Positions 27,500-36,044 of a stretch of 64,000 bases of DNA are shown here, piece by piece. The first letter of the stretch is position 1; the number at the start of each line of letters is the position of its first letter. The translations under genes and the position numbers were made by a program. Location: NCBI RefSeq assembly GCF_001620055.1, contig NZ_LQGY01000002.1:19265-83264 (forward strand), written 5' to 3'. The notes beneath the pieces are model-generated. The model worked only from the letters and a program-made list of their open reading frames with translations, ran no database searches and was not told the origin of the DNA. This stretch comes from Agromyces sp. NDB4Y10. GTDB taxonomy: Bacteria > Actinomycetota > Actinomycetes > Actinomycetales > Microbacteriaceae.

Positions 27500-28591
27500 A
27501 TGACGATCACGCACGACCCGGCACCCTCCGCAGAGGTCCACGCCGCACTTCCCCTCGACGCACCCGACCACGAGCGCGTGCTCATCACGCGCGGTCCGCG
27601 CTCGGGCCTCACCATCATCGTCGCGGTGCACTCGACCGCCCTCGGCCAGGCCCTCGGCGGCGCCCGCGTCTGGCACTACGAGCACTGGACCGACGCGCTC
27701 GCCGACGCCCTCCGCCTCTCGCAGGCGATGACCCTCAAGAACGCCGCCGCAGGCCTCGCCCGTGGCGGCGGCAAGTCCGTCGTGTGCATCCCCGCCGGAG
27801 TCACGCTCGACGAGGCCCGTCGCCACGACGCCATGCTCGACCTCGGCGACGCCGTCGAGTCGCTCGGCGGCGCCTACATGACCGCCGAGGACGTCGGCAC
27901 GAGCGCCGAGCTCATGGCCGTCGTCCACGAGCGCACGGAGCACGTGTGCGGCCTGCCGGCCGAGCAGGGCGGCGTCGGCGAGCCCGCCGACGCCACGGCC
28001 GCGGGCGTCCACGCCGGCATCCTCGCGACCCTCGACCACGTGTTCGGATCCCGCGAGGTCGCGGGGCGCCACTTCGTCGTCGCCGGCCTCGGCCAGGTCG
28101 GCGGCCGGCTGGCTCGCGCGCTGGCCGCGGGCGGCGCACGGCTCACGGTGACGGATGTCGCGGAGTCCAAGCGCGCGCTCGCGGAGGAGCTCGGGGCCGA
28201 CTGGGTGGCGCCGGGCGAGGCGCATCGCGTCGAGGCCGACGTGTTCGTGCCGTGCGGACTCGGCGGCGTGCTCACCGGCCGGGTCGTCGAGGAGCTGCGG
28301 GTGCGCGCCGTCGTCGGCGCCGCGAACAACCAGCTCGCCGAGCGCGACGTCGCCCGCAGCCTTCGGGCCCGGGGGATCGCATGGGCGCCCGACTTCGTCG
28401 TGAACGCCGGCGGCGTCGTCTACCTCGACCTCGCGTCCACGCCGGGCATCGGCCAGGACGAGCTCGACCAGCGCATCGCCGGCATCGGCGACGTCGTCGC
28501 CGCCGTCCTCCGCGACGCGGACGCGGCGGGCATCACGACGCTCGAGGCCGCGGAGCGCATCGCCGCGGCACGCCTGGCCGCCGCGCGCTGA
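27500..28591 (+). CDS. Leu/Phe/Val dehydrogenase (Glu/Leu/Phe/Val dehydrogenase family)
   Basis: 363 residues. NAD(P)-dependent oxidative deamination of a branched-chain or aromatic amino acid to the 2-oxo acid. The substrate loop GGARVWHYEHWTDALADALRLSQAMTLKNA and the catalytic Lys in GLARGGGKSVVC are clear. The Rossmann motif is VVAGLGQVGGRLARALA (about 195), and the C-terminal WAPDFVVNAGGVVYLD is typical. Lengths near 360 residues separate this group from the longer glutamate dehydrogenases. Substrate preference (valine, leucine or phenylalanine) cannot be read from the sequence. AAGGAGA precedes the ATG. Confidence 0.9.
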   Translation: MTITHDPAPSAEVHAALPLDAPDHERVLITRGPRSGLTIIVAVHSTALGQALGGARVWHYEHWTDALADALRLSQAMTLKNAAAGLARGGGKSVVCIPAGVTLDEARRHDAMLDLGDAVESLGGAYMTAEDVGTSAELMAVVHERTEHVCGLPAEQGGVGEPADATAAGVHAGILATLDHVFGSREVAGRHFVVAGLGQVGGRLARALAAGGARLTVTDVAESKRALAEELGADWVAPGEAHRVEADVFVPCGLGGVLTGRVVEELRVRAVVGAANNQLAERDVARSLRARGIAWAPDFVVNAGGVVYLDLASTPGIGQDELDQRIAGIGDVVAAVLRDADAAGITTLEAAERIAAARLAAAR

Positions 28592-28659
28592 GCCGGACCC
28601 CGCCTGCCGGGGCGTCGTCGTGCGACGGCGCCCCGGCATCCGGGTCCCCCCGCCACCGA

Positions 28660-28665
28660 TAGGCT
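28660..28665 (+). promoter_or_regulatory. -10 box TAGGCT for the ddaH-like gene (leaderless)
   Basis: TAGGCT ends 6 nt before the ATG at 28672, with no ribosome site. Confidence 0.55.
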
Positions 28666-28671
28666 GGCGCC

Positions 28672-29931
28672 ATGACGACGCCCCCCGCGATCCGCCTCCC
28701 CGCCGTCCCGGACCGTTCCCCGTCGCAGACGTCGGTGGCGCGCCGGAGCATCGCGGCGATCGCGTCCGCGGCGGCCGTGGCGGTCGTGGCGTTCGTCTCC
28801 GGCGTGCTCGCGACCTCGCTCGCGCAGGGGCAGAACCCCGCCGTGTTCGGGCAGGCCTTCGGATACTTCTCGCTCGCCGCGGTCGTGCTCTGGGCGCTCC
28901 TGTGCGTCGCGAACGCCGCGGGTGCGCTGCGCGCGTGGTTCCTCGCCGCGCTCGCGGGGCTCACGTCGGCGGTGCTGGCCGCGCTCCTGGCCGCGAGCAC
29001 GAACGTCCTCTCGCGCGGCATCGAGGTGACCGGGCAGGTCTTCTCGGTCCTCCTCGGCTCGCTCGCGGGCATCAACCTCGTCTTCATCGTCGCGGCGGTG
29101 CTCGCCGAGATCTTCCTCGCGCCTCGCGTCGAGCGGGCGGTCCTGCACCACCGGCCCCGGCGCCAGCAGCGCCGCGTGGCCCTCGTGCGCATCCCCGCCT
29201 CGAACCTCGGCGAGGGCGAGTTGACGCACCTCGAGCGGCGAGCGGTCGACACCGCGAAGGCCGACGAGCAGTGGGACGACTACTGCGCGGCGCTCGTCGC
29301 GGAGGGCTGGGACACCGTCGAGGTCGACGCGGCCCCCGACCTGCCCGACTCGGTCTTCATCGAGGACACCGTCGTGTTCTTCGGCGACCTCGCGGTCCTG
29401 GCGAACCCGGGCGCCGACTCGCGCAAGCCCGAGGTCGAGGCGGTCGAGCGCGCCGTCCGCGCGATCCCGGGCATCTCGATCGCCCGCATCACCGCGCCCG
29501 GCACGCTCGACGGCGGCGACGTCCTCAAGGTCGGCGGCACGGTCTACGTCGGCGCGTCGAGCCGCACCAACGCGGAGGGCATCCGGCAGCTGCGCGGCAT
29601 CCTCGCGGCACGTGGGTACACCGTCGTCGCGGTGCCGATGACGAAGGCGCTGCACCTGAAGAGCGGTGCGACCGCGTTGCCCGACGGCACGGTGATCGGG
29701 CACCCCGACCTCCTCGAGACGACCTCGCTGTTCCCGCGGTTCCTCGCGGTGCCCGAGCCGGAGGGCGTCGCGGTCGTGCTGCTCTCCGACGAGACGCTGC
29801 TCATGTCGGCGTCCGCGCCGCGCACGGCCGAGCTGCTGTCGAACCTCGGCTACCGCGTCGTGACGGTCGACATCAGCGAGTTCGAGAAGCTCGAGGGCTG
29901 CGTCACGTGCCTGTCGGTCCGGGTGCGCTGA
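28672..29931 (+). CDS. ddaH: Dimethylarginine dimethylaminohydrolase fused to an N-terminal membrane domain
   Basis: 419 residues, against about 255 for a soluble DDAH. Residues 1-155 form four hydrophobic helices (about 25-48, 60-85, 90-110, 120-148). A basic linker (RPRRQQRR) then leads into a complete DDAH catalytic domain. DDAH converts N-methylated arginines to citrulline plus methylamines. The active-site residues are present: Glu/Asp in GTLDGGDVLKVGG, His in KALHLKSGATAL and the nucleophile Cys in EGCVTCLSV near the end; FIEDTVVF is also conserved. One reading frame runs through without interruption, so the fusion is real in this sequence. The leaderless promoter places the start before the membrane part. 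Confidence 0.85.
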   Translation: MTTPPAIRLPAVPDRSPSQTSVARRSIAAIASAAAVAVVAFVSGVLATSLAQGQNPAVFGQAFGYFSLAAVVLWALLCVANAAGALRAWFLAALAGLTSAVLAALLAASTNVLSRGIEVTGQVFSVLLGSLAGINLVFIVAAVLAEIFLAPRVERAVLHHRPRRQQRRVALVRIPASNLGEGELTHLERRAVDTAKADEQWDDYCAALVAEGWDTVEVDAAPDLPDSVFIEDTVVFFGDLAVLANPGADSRKPEVEAVERAVRAIPGISIARITAPGTLDGGDVLKVGGTVYVGASSRTNAEGIRQLRGILAARGYTVVAVPMTKALHLKSGATALPDGTVIGHPDLLETTSLFPRFLAVPEPEGVAVVLLSDETLLMSASAPRTAELLSNLGYRVVTVDISEFEKLEGCVTCLSVRVR

Positions 29932-29969
29932 CCACGCCGCCGGTCCGTTCGGAGGTCGCGAACTCGCTC

Positions 29970-29999
29970 TTGCGCGCCGACGGCGGATGCCCATAGCCT
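29970..29999 (+). promoter_or_regulatory. Candidate promoter of the ABC exporter operon
   Basis: TTGCGC (29970-29975) and TAGCCT (29994-29999) with an 18-bp spacer, 38 bp after the ddaH stop. Transcription would start near 30006 and give a leader of about 300 nt. Confidence 0.5.
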
Positions 30000-30006
30000 G
30001 AAGGGC

Positions 30007-30035
30007 TGGCCGTGCGGGGAACCATCCGCCGGCCA
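30007..30035 (+). promoter_or_regulatory. 5'-terminal hairpin of the ABC exporter leader
   Basis: TGGCCGTGCGG pairs with CCGCCGGCCA over an 8-nt loop with one bulged T. It lies at the expected 5' end of the transcript, before the ribosome site of the leader ORF. Confidence 0.5.
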
Positions 30036-30068
30036 TGGGGTTCGTTGACCACGACGCAGGAGGACGAC

Positions 30069-30152
30069 ATGCAGATCACCGACACTCTCGCCCGCACGGT
30101 CGCGGCGTTCGGTCCTGCCGTCCCGGTGTCCGCCCCGACCCAGGCCGGCTAG
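30069..30152 (+). CDS. 27-residue leader ORF upstream of the ABC exporter operon
   Basis: ATG to TAG, 28 codons, preceded by a perfect Shine-Dalgarno AGGAGG (30058-30063) at 5-nt spacing, one of the strongest ribosome sites in the window. The peptide starts MQITDTLARTVAAFG and continues with three prolines to a C-terminal TQAG. It is neither a signal peptide nor hydrophobic. It lies 153 bp before the ABC genes, and its last codons contain GCCGGC, which is repeated twice just downstream. A cis-acting leader peptide is the best reading; a small functional protein cannot be excluded. Confidence 0.6.
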   Translation: MQITDTLARTVAAFGPAVPVSAPTQAG

Positions 30153-30236
30153 CTCCGACCGGGTCCACGTGCCGGCGAGTCGCCGGCTGCCCACGACCGC
30201 GGGAACGATTCCCGCCGTTCGCGCGCCCACGCGCGC
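30144..30236 (+). promoter_or_regulatory. Attenuator-like hairpin series between leader ORF and ABC exporter genes
   Basis: The self-complementary hexamer GCCGGC occurs at 30144-30149 (inside the leader ORF), 30171-30176 and 30182-30187, so copy 2 can pair with copy 1 or copy 3. Two stable hairpins follow: GCGGGAA-CGA-TTCCCGC (30199-30215) and GCGCGC-CCAC-GCGCGC (30221-30236). A translating ribosome would cover copy 1 and change the fold. No T-tract is present. Confidence 0.5.
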
Positions 30237-30304
30237 GCCTCCACGTCTCCATTCGACGAGGTCCTCGCTGAGCGACCCGTCGCGCTTTCCCGGAAGGATC
30301 CGGC

Positions 30305-32209
30305 GTGACCGCCACCCATCCCCAGCTCCACCCTCCGCATGACCGGCGCCCCGGCACCGTGCGCGCGCTCCTGCGCCTCCGTGCCTACGCCCGCCCCGCC
30401 ATCCCGTGGATCCTCGCGGGCATGGGCGCGTCGCTGACCGCCCAGCTCGTCGCCCTGTCGATCCCGCAGGTACTGCAGGCGATCGTCGACGGGCCGCTCA
30501 GCGACGGCGACGCGGCATCCGTCGTGCCCCTGGCGCTGCTCGTGCTCGGGCTCGGCGTGCTCGAGGCGCTGCTCGTCGCGCTTCGGCGGTGGTTCGTCCT
30601 GAAGCCCGGCACGCGCGTCGAGGCGTCGATGCGCAACACGCTGTACGCGAAGCTGCAGGACCTTCCCGTGAGCTTCCACGACCGCTGGCCGAGCGGGCAG
30701 CTGCTCTCGCGCGCGGTGAGCGACCTGAACCTCATCCGCCGTTGGATGTCGTTCGGCCTCGTGCTGCTCACGGTGAACCTCATCGTGATCCTCGTCGGCA
30801 TCGGCATCCTCGTGTCGATGAACTGGATGCTCGGGCTCGCGTTCCTCGTCGCGTCGCTGCCGCTCTGGGTCGTCGGCTACCGCTTCGAGGGCCGCTACTC
30901 GGAGGTCTCGCGGCGCAGCCAGGACCAGCAGGGCGACCTCGCGACCGCCGTCGAGGAGTCGGTGCACGGCATCCGGGTGCTGAAGGCGTTCGGCCGCGGC
31001 AAGCACGCACTCACGACGTTCCGCGCGCAGGCCGAGACGCTGCGCTCGACCGAGCTCGAGAAGGGGCGCCTCGAAGCGGCCATCTGGTTCTGGCTCATCG
31101 TGATCCCCGCGATCGCCCTCGCGGGCTGCCTCGTGCTCGGCGTGTGGCTCGCCGCGCAGGGCACGCTCACGGTGGGCGAGCTCGTCGCGTTCTTCGCCAC
31201 CGCGGGCGTGCTCGCGTGGCCGATCGAGTCGATCGGGTTCCTGCTCGCGTTCACGCTCGACGCGCGCGCGGCGACCGACCGCTACTTCGACATCATCGAC
31301 AGCCGGAACGACATCGTCGACCCCGAGCGTCCCGTGTCGATCGAGCGGCCGCGCGGCGAGCTCGCGTTCCGCGACGTGCACTTCCGCTACCAGGACTCGC
31401 CCGAGCGGTTCGGCGACCTGCTCGACGGCGTCGACCTCGTGGTGCGACCCGGGGAGACCATGGCGCTCGTCGGCCTGACCGGCTCGGGCAAGACCACGAT
31501 GACCGCGCTCGCGACCCGCCTGTACGACGTCACCGCCGGCGCGGTCGAGCTCGACGGCGTCGACGTGCGCGCGCTCAGCCGCGAGGAACTGCGCCGCCAC
31601 ATCGCGATGGCCTTCGAGGACGCCACGCTGTTCTCGGCGTCGGTGCGCGACAACGTGCTGCTCGGCCGGCCCGAGCTCACGGGCGACGCGGCAGCCGACC
31701 CCGCCGTCGCCGCCGAGGCCGAGCGCGTGCTCGAGGAGGCGCTGCGCATCGCGCAGGCCGGCTTCGCCCACGGCCTGCCGGACGGGCTCGACACGAAGGT
31801 CGGCGAGGAGGGCATGAGCCTCTCGGGCGGTCAGCGACAGCGCCTCGCGCTCGCTCGCGCCATCGCGGCGAACCCCGCCGTGCTCGTGCTCGACGACCCG
31901 CTGTCGGCGCTCGACGTCGCGACCGAGGCCAAGGTGGAGGCCGAGCTGCGCCGCGTGCTGGCCGACACCACCGCGCTCATCGTGGCGCACCGGCCGTCGA
32001 CCGTGATGCTCGCCGACCGCGTCGCCCTCCTCGAGGACGGGCGCATCACGGCGGTCGGCACGCACTCCGAGCTGCTCGCCACGAGCGAGCACTACCGCTT
32101 CGTCATCTCGAGCCTCGAGGACGAGGAGCGGGGCCGCCAGGCCGAGTCGACCGACCGCATCGAGGACGCGGCCGACGAACTGGACGAACGAGAGGAGGTG
32201 GCGCGATGA
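30305..32209 (+). CDS. ABC exporter half-transporter, subunit 1 (degenerate Walker B)
   Basis: 634 residues: a six-helix exporter membrane domain (about 30-320) and an ATPase domain (about 345-590). Walker A is GLTGSGKTT, the signature is the canonical [14 protein letters not shown], but the Walker B end reads [12 protein letters not shown], with Asp in place of the catalytic Glu. The GTG start at 30305 follows a GGAAGGA ribosome site. It overlaps subunit 2 by 4 bp (ATGA). The asymmetry matches heterodimeric exporters such as TM287/288. The substrate is unknown; drug or lipid export is possible. Confidence 0.9.
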   Translation: MTATHPQLHPPHDRRPGTVRALLRLRAYARPAIPWILAGMGASLTAQLVALSIPQVLQAIVDGPLSDGDAASVVPLALLVLGLGVLEALLVALRRWFVLKPGTRVEASMRNTLYAKLQDLPVSFHDRWPSGQLLSRAVSDLNLIRRWMSFGLVLLTVNLIVILVGIGILVSMNWMLGLAFLVASLPLWVVGYRFEGRYSEVSRRSQDQQGDLATAVEESVHGIRVLKAFGRGKHALTTFRAQAETLRSTELEKGRLEAAIWFWLIVIPAIALAGCLVLGVWLAAQGTLTVGELVAFFATAGVLAWPIESIGFLLAFTLDARAATDRYFDIIDSRNDIVDPERPVSIERPRGELAFRDVHFRYQDSPERFGDLLDGVDLVVRPGETMALVGLTGSGKTTMTALATRLYDVTAGAVELDGVDVRALSREELRRHIAMAFEDATLFSASVRDNVLLGRPELTGDAAADPAVAAEAERVLEEALRIAQAGFAHGLPDGLDTKVGEEGMSLSGGQRQRLALARAIAANPAVLVLDDPLSALDVATEAKVEAELRRVLADTTALIVAHRPSTVMLADRVALLEDGRITAVGTHSELLATSEHYRFVISSLEDEERGRQAESTDRIEDAADELDEREEVAR

Positions 32210-34011
32210 CCGTCACCGGTGTCGCCGGCGAGGAACGCCACGACTTCACCAAGGCCGAGTCGAAGCAGATCCGGCAGCGGTCGCTGCGCCTGCTGCGCTC
32301 GCTGCTGCACCCCGTGCGGGGAACGCTGTGGCTCACCATGGCGGTCGTGCTCGTCTCGACCCTCGCCCAGGTCGCCGGACCCGCCCTCATCGCGTACGGC
32401 ATCGACCGCGGCCTGCCCGCCCTCGTCGAGGGCGAGTGGATGCCGGTGGCCTTCGCCGGGTTCGCGTACCTGTTCACGGGCGTCGTCGGCGCGTTCCTCA
32501 TCGCCTGGTACATCCGCCTCGCGGCGCGCATCAGCCAAGCGGTGCTCATCGACCTGCGCACGCGCATCTTCCTGCACACGCAGAAGCTGTCGCTCGAGTT
32601 CCACGAGTCGTACACGTCCGGGCGCATCATCTCCCGGCAGACGAGCGACCTCGACGCGATTCGCGAGCTCCTCGACGAGGGCGTGAACGCGCTCGTGCGC
32701 GGCACGCTGTACATGGGGTTCACGGGTATCGCGCTGGTGCTGCTCGATCCCGTGTCGGGCCTCGTGCTCGCCGGGTCGATCCTGCCGCTCGCGCTGCTCA
32801 CGCGGTGGTTCCAGCAGCGGTCGCAGCGGCTGTTCCGCCGGTCGCGGACGGCGTCGGCGAACCTCATCGTGCAGTTCGTCGAGACCATGACGGGCATCCG
32901 CGCGGTGCAGGCGTTCCGCACCGAGCGCCGCAACCGGAAGGAGTTCGGCCGGCTGGTCGAGGACTACCGCGACGTCAACGCGCGCGTCATCCAGCTGTTC
33001 GGCATCTACGACCCCGGGCTGATCCTGATCGGCAACGTCACGGTCGCCGTCGTGCTGCTCGTGGGCGGCCTCCGGGTCATCGACGGACAGCTCGAGATCG
33101 GCGTCCTGCTCGCGGCGCTGCTGTACACGCGCCGGTTCTTCGACCCGCTCGAGGACATGGCGATGTTCTACAACGGCTACCAGTCCGCGGCATCCGCGCT
33201 CGAGAAGATCTCGGGCGTGCTCGAGGAGGACCCGAGCGTGCCCGACCCGCGCGACCCGGTCGACCTGTGGAAGGCCGACGGTCGCGTGCGGTTCGAGGGC
33301 GTCGAGTTCGCGTACACCCCCGAGCGGATGGTGCTGCCGAGGTTCGACCTCGACGTCCCCGCCGGGCAGACCATCGCGCTGGTGGGTTCCACGGGTGCCG
33401 GCAAGTCGACGCTCGCGAAGCTCATCGCCCGGTTCTACGACCCGAGCGACGGCGTGGTGGAGCTCGACGGCGTCGACCTCCGGCGACTGCACCCGAAGGA
33501 CCTGCGCCGCGCGATCGTGATGGTCACGCAGGAGGCGTACCTGTTCTCCGGTTCGGTGGCCGACAACATCCGGCTGGGCAAGCCGGATGCCACGCCGGAG
33601 GAGATCATCGCCGCGGCGAAGGCGGTCGGCGCGCACGAGTTCATCGAGGGCCTGCCGAACGGGTACGACACCGACGTGAACAAGCGCGGCGGGCGCGTCT
33701 CGGCGGGCCAGCGCCAGCTCATCTCGTTCGCGCGCGCGTTCCTCGCCGACCCGGCGGTGCTGATCCTCGACGAGGCGACCTCGTCGCTCGACATCCCGTC
33801 GGAGCGCGCCGTGCAGGAGGGCCTGCAGACCCTGCTCGCCGACCGCACCGCGGTGATCATCGCGCACCGCCTGTCGACCGTCGCGATCGCCGATCGCGTG
33901 CTCGTCATGGAGCACGGCCGGATCGTCGAGGACGGCGCGCCGGCCGAGCTCATCGGCGGGTCGGGTCGCTTCGCGAAGCTGCACGCCGCCTGGCGCGACT
34001 CGCTCGTGTGA
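32206..34011 (+). CDS. ABC exporter half-transporter, subunit 2 (non-canonical signature)
   Basis: 601 residues with the same membrane-plus-ATPase layout. Walker [10 protein letters not shown] and Walker [13 protein letters not shown] are canonical with the catalytic Glu, but the signature is VSAGQRQ instead of LSGGQ. Its VSAGQ faces the Walker motifs of subunit 1, which lacks the catalytic Glu, so both defects fall in one composite ATP site and the other site is fully canonical. An AGGAGG ribosome site lies within the end of subunit 1. A terminator follows at 34018-34049. Confidence 0.92.
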   Translation: MTVTGVAGEERHDFTKAESKQIRQRSLRLLRSLLHPVRGTLWLTMAVVLVSTLAQVAGPALIAYGIDRGLPALVEGEWMPVAFAGFAYLFTGVVGAFLIAWYIRLAARISQAVLIDLRTRIFLHTQKLSLEFHESYTSGRIISRQTSDLDAIRELLDEGVNALVRGTLYMGFTGIALVLLDPVSGLVLAGSILPLALLTRWFQQRSQRLFRRSRTASANLIVQFVETMTGIRAVQAFRTERRNRKEFGRLVEDYRDVNARVIQLFGIYDPGLILIGNVTVAVVLLVGGLRVIDGQLEIGVLLAALLYTRRFFDPLEDMAMFYNGYQSAASALEKISGVLEEDPSVPDPRDPVDLWKADGRVRFEGVEFAYTPERMVLPRFDLDVPAGQTIALVGSTGAGKSTLAKLIARFYDPSDGVVELDGVDLRRLHPKDLRRAIVMVTQEAYLFSGSVADNIRLGKPDATPEEIIAAAKAVGAHEFIEGLPNGYDTDVNKRGGRVSAGQRQLISFARAFLADPAVLILDEATSSLDIPSERAVQEGLQTLLADRTAVIIAHRLSTVAIADRVLVMEHGRIVEDGAPAELIGGSGRFAKLHAAWRDSLV

Positions 34012-34017
34012 CGGTGA

Positions 34018-34049
34018 CGGATGCCGCGGGCCCCGGCTCGCGGCATCCG
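34018..34049. terminator. Terminator between convergent genes (ABC operon and decarboxylase)
   Basis: Perfect 11-bp arms CGGATGCCGCG/CGCGGCATCCG around a 10-nt loop, with GTGAC/GTCAC outside. It uses the GGATGCC motif that is frequent in this window. Confidence 0.75.
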
Positions 34050-34053
34050 CTCG

Positions 34054-35379
34054 TCACCCCTCGGGGAGGACCACGACCGGGGTCGGGGCGATGCCGTTGA
34101 AGCCGGTCGCGGTGGCCCACGTGTAGGCGCCCATCATGGGGGAGACCAGGAGGTCGCCGTCGGCGAGGGGCGGCAGCGGCAGCCGGCGTGCGATCACGTC
34201 GACGCTGTCGCAGGTGGGACCGGCGAGCGTGACGGGCACCCGCCGGCGCGCGGGGCGGCGGGCGGCGAGGGCATCGGCGGCGCCGACCGGCCGGTCCGGC
34301 TCCACGCCGAGCTCCGCGGCGGCGAACACGAGCGCGTGCACGTCCTCGGCGGGGATGTTCGAGTACGCGCCGTACAGTCCCTCGTCGAGGTAGTGCCAGC
34401 GTCCGTCGGCGCGGTCGCTCGTGCCGATGACCCGTGTGACGAGCGTCATGGCGGGCGCGGCGATGAAGCGGCCCGGCTCGACGACGACCCGCACGTGCGG
34501 CGGCACGGCCGCGAGCGCCGAGCGGATGCCGCGGGCCAGCTCGCCGAGCGACGGGACGGGCTCGTCGTACGCGACGGGGAAGCCGCCGCCGAGGTCGAGC
34601 AGCTCGAACCGGATGCCGTGCCGTGCCTCCAGCGTGCGCATGAGCCGCAGGGTGGCGTCGATCGCCCGGCGCCACGGCTCCGCCGACGTGGTCTGGCTGC
34701 CGACGTGGAACGTGAACCCGCGGACGCGCAGTCGTGCGGCGAGGCATCGCTCCACGAGCGCGGCGGCGTGCTCGGGCGCCACGCCGAACTTCGACGACAG
34801 GTCGGACTTGGCGCCGGGGTTCGGGAACGACAGTCGCACGAGGACGCCGACGTCGCAGCACGGGAGCCCGGCGAACTTGCCGATCTCCGACGGGCTGTCG
34901 ACGACGAACGTGCGGATGCCGCGGAGGTACGCGCCCGTGATGTCGGCCACCGTCTTCACGGGGTGCGTGTGGAGGCAGGCCCCGATGGGGACGCCGTGAC
35001 GTTCGAGCAGGTCGACCTCGCCGCGCGAGGCGACCTCGAACGAGGCGCCGGACGCGTGCACCGCGTCGATGACGGCCGGATGCGGCAGCGACTTCGTCGC
35101 GAAGTGGATGCCGGTGCGGGGCAGCTCGCGGCGGAGCTCGTCGACCTGCGCGGCGACGCGGGCCGGGTCGAGCACGAAGAGCGGCGAGCCGTGGGTGCGG
35201 ACGAGGTCGTCGAGCCCGACGCGGCGAGCGTAGGCGGCCAGGTCGCGGCGGACGAGCTCCCGGTGCGAGGGGCGCCCGCGCGGCGGGCGGGCATCGGTGC
35301 GTCCGTGGCGGCGGTGGGAGCGCTCGGCGGGATCGCCCGTCACGCGAGGAGTCGGGCCCGTGCGGGTGAGCAGGCTCAT
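34054..35379 (-). CDS. PLP-dependent decarboxylase, ornithine/diaminopimelate (fold III) type
   Basis: 441 residues. Alanine-racemase-fold decarboxylase: the PLP Lys lies in GIHFATKSLPHPAVIDAV, followed by ASRGEVDLLERHGV, the His of FTFHVGSQT, the phosphate-binding LDLGGGFPVAYDE, and VVEPGRFIAAPAMTL. The substrate loop CDSVD (in AGPTCDSVDVI) is the form seen in ornithine/lysine decarboxylases; diaminopimelate decarboxylase has CES. It also lacks the usual lysA length and context, so a diamine-forming or secondary-metabolite role is more likely than lysine synthesis. The N-terminal 60 residues are basic and non-conserved. The start overlaps the stop of the membrane-protein gene upstream by 4 bp. 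Confidence 0.82.
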   Translation of the reverse strand: MSLLTRTGPTPRVTGDPAERSHRRHGRTDARPPRGRPSHRELVRRDLAAYARRVGLDDLVRTHGSPLFVLDPARVAAQVDELRRELPRTGIHFATKSLPHPAVIDAVHASGASFEVASRGEVDLLERHGVPIGACLHTHPVKTVADITGAYLRGIRTFVVDSPSEIGKFAGLPCCDVGVLVRLSFPNPGAKSDLSSKFGVAPEHAAALVERCLAARLRVRGFTFHVGSQTTSAEPWRRAIDATLRLMRTLEARHGIRFELLDLGGGFPVAYDEPVPSLGELARGIRSALAAVPPHVRVVVEPGRFIAAPAMTLVTRVIGTSDRADGRWHYLDEGLYGAYSNIPAEDVHALVFAAAELGVEPDRPVGAADALAARRPARRRVPVTLAGPTCDSVDVIARRLPLPPLADGDLLVSPMMGAYTWATATGFNGIAPTPVVVLPEG

Positions 35380-35948
35380 CGGGTCACCGCCTCGAGTTCG
35401 GCCGCGGCGGACCCGGCGGTGCGCGTGCGGCGGGTGGCCGCGGCATCCGCTCGACCGTCGGGGAGGATGACCCGGCGGCCGAGTTCGAACGACGCGATGG
35501 CGATGACGTAGAAGACGGCGTCGGCGGCGAGCTTGCCCACGAGCCACGACGTCGGGCTCGGGCCGAGCCAGGACGCGGCGGCGATGAGCAGCGCCGGACG
35601 GGTGATGAACGTGTCGAGCACCTCGGCGGGGCCGAACTCGGCCAGCATGCCGCGGAGCGTCAGTGCGATGGCGAACCCGGCGCGGCGGCCGCGGCCGTCC
35701 AGGCGCGTGACGCGCGCCGAGGCGAGGTGGCCGCGGATGCCGCGGACGACGACGAGCGCGTAGTAGCCGACGGTCTCTGCGACGGTGCCGGCCACCGCAG
35801 CGACGACGATCGAGCCGCTCGCCTCGTACGCCGCCCACGAGCCCGCCACCGCGGCGATCGTGCCGAGCACCTCGAGCGGCAGGTAGCGCGCGACCCACTG
35901 CGCGACGCGACCGCGGTGCGTTCGAGGGAGGCGAGCGGGATCCGACAT
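35376..35948 (-). CDS. Small membrane protein coupled to the decarboxylase gene
   Basis: 190 residues, four or five membrane helices (about 28-48, 50-72, 92-112, 118-132, 138-160) and a basic, Ala-rich tail. It contains GKLAADAVFYVIAIASFELGRR near the end. I do not recognise the family with certainty; the size recalls GtrA-like flippase partners. The ATGA overlap with the decarboxylase makes a functional link likely, perhaps transport of the amine product or precursor (inference). Confidence 0.65.
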   Translation of the reverse strand: MSDPARLPRTHRGRVAQWVARYLPLEVLGTIAAVAGSWAAYEASGSIVVAAVAGTVAETVGYYALVVVRGIRGHLASARVTRLDGRGRRAGFAIALTLRGMLAEFGPAEVLDTFITRPALLIAAASWLGPSPTSWLVGKLAADAVFYVIAIASFELGRRVILPDGRADAAATRRTRTAGSAAAELEAVTR

Positions 35949-35975
35949 GCCCCGAGCCTCCCAACGGCGCCGGTG

Positions 35976-36008
35976 CGACGGATCCGGATCCGCCCCTCGG
36001 ATGCGTCG
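35976..36008 (-). terminator. Hairpin after the patatin-like gene
   Basis: CGACGGATCCG/CGGATGCGTCG, 11-bp arms with one mismatch around an 11-nt loop, between the end of the leftward patatin gene (36045) and the start of the next leftward gene (35948). Confidence 0.5.
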
Positions 36009-36044
36009 GGGGGACCCCTGAGATCGCCGGCCGCGCCGGGGCGG

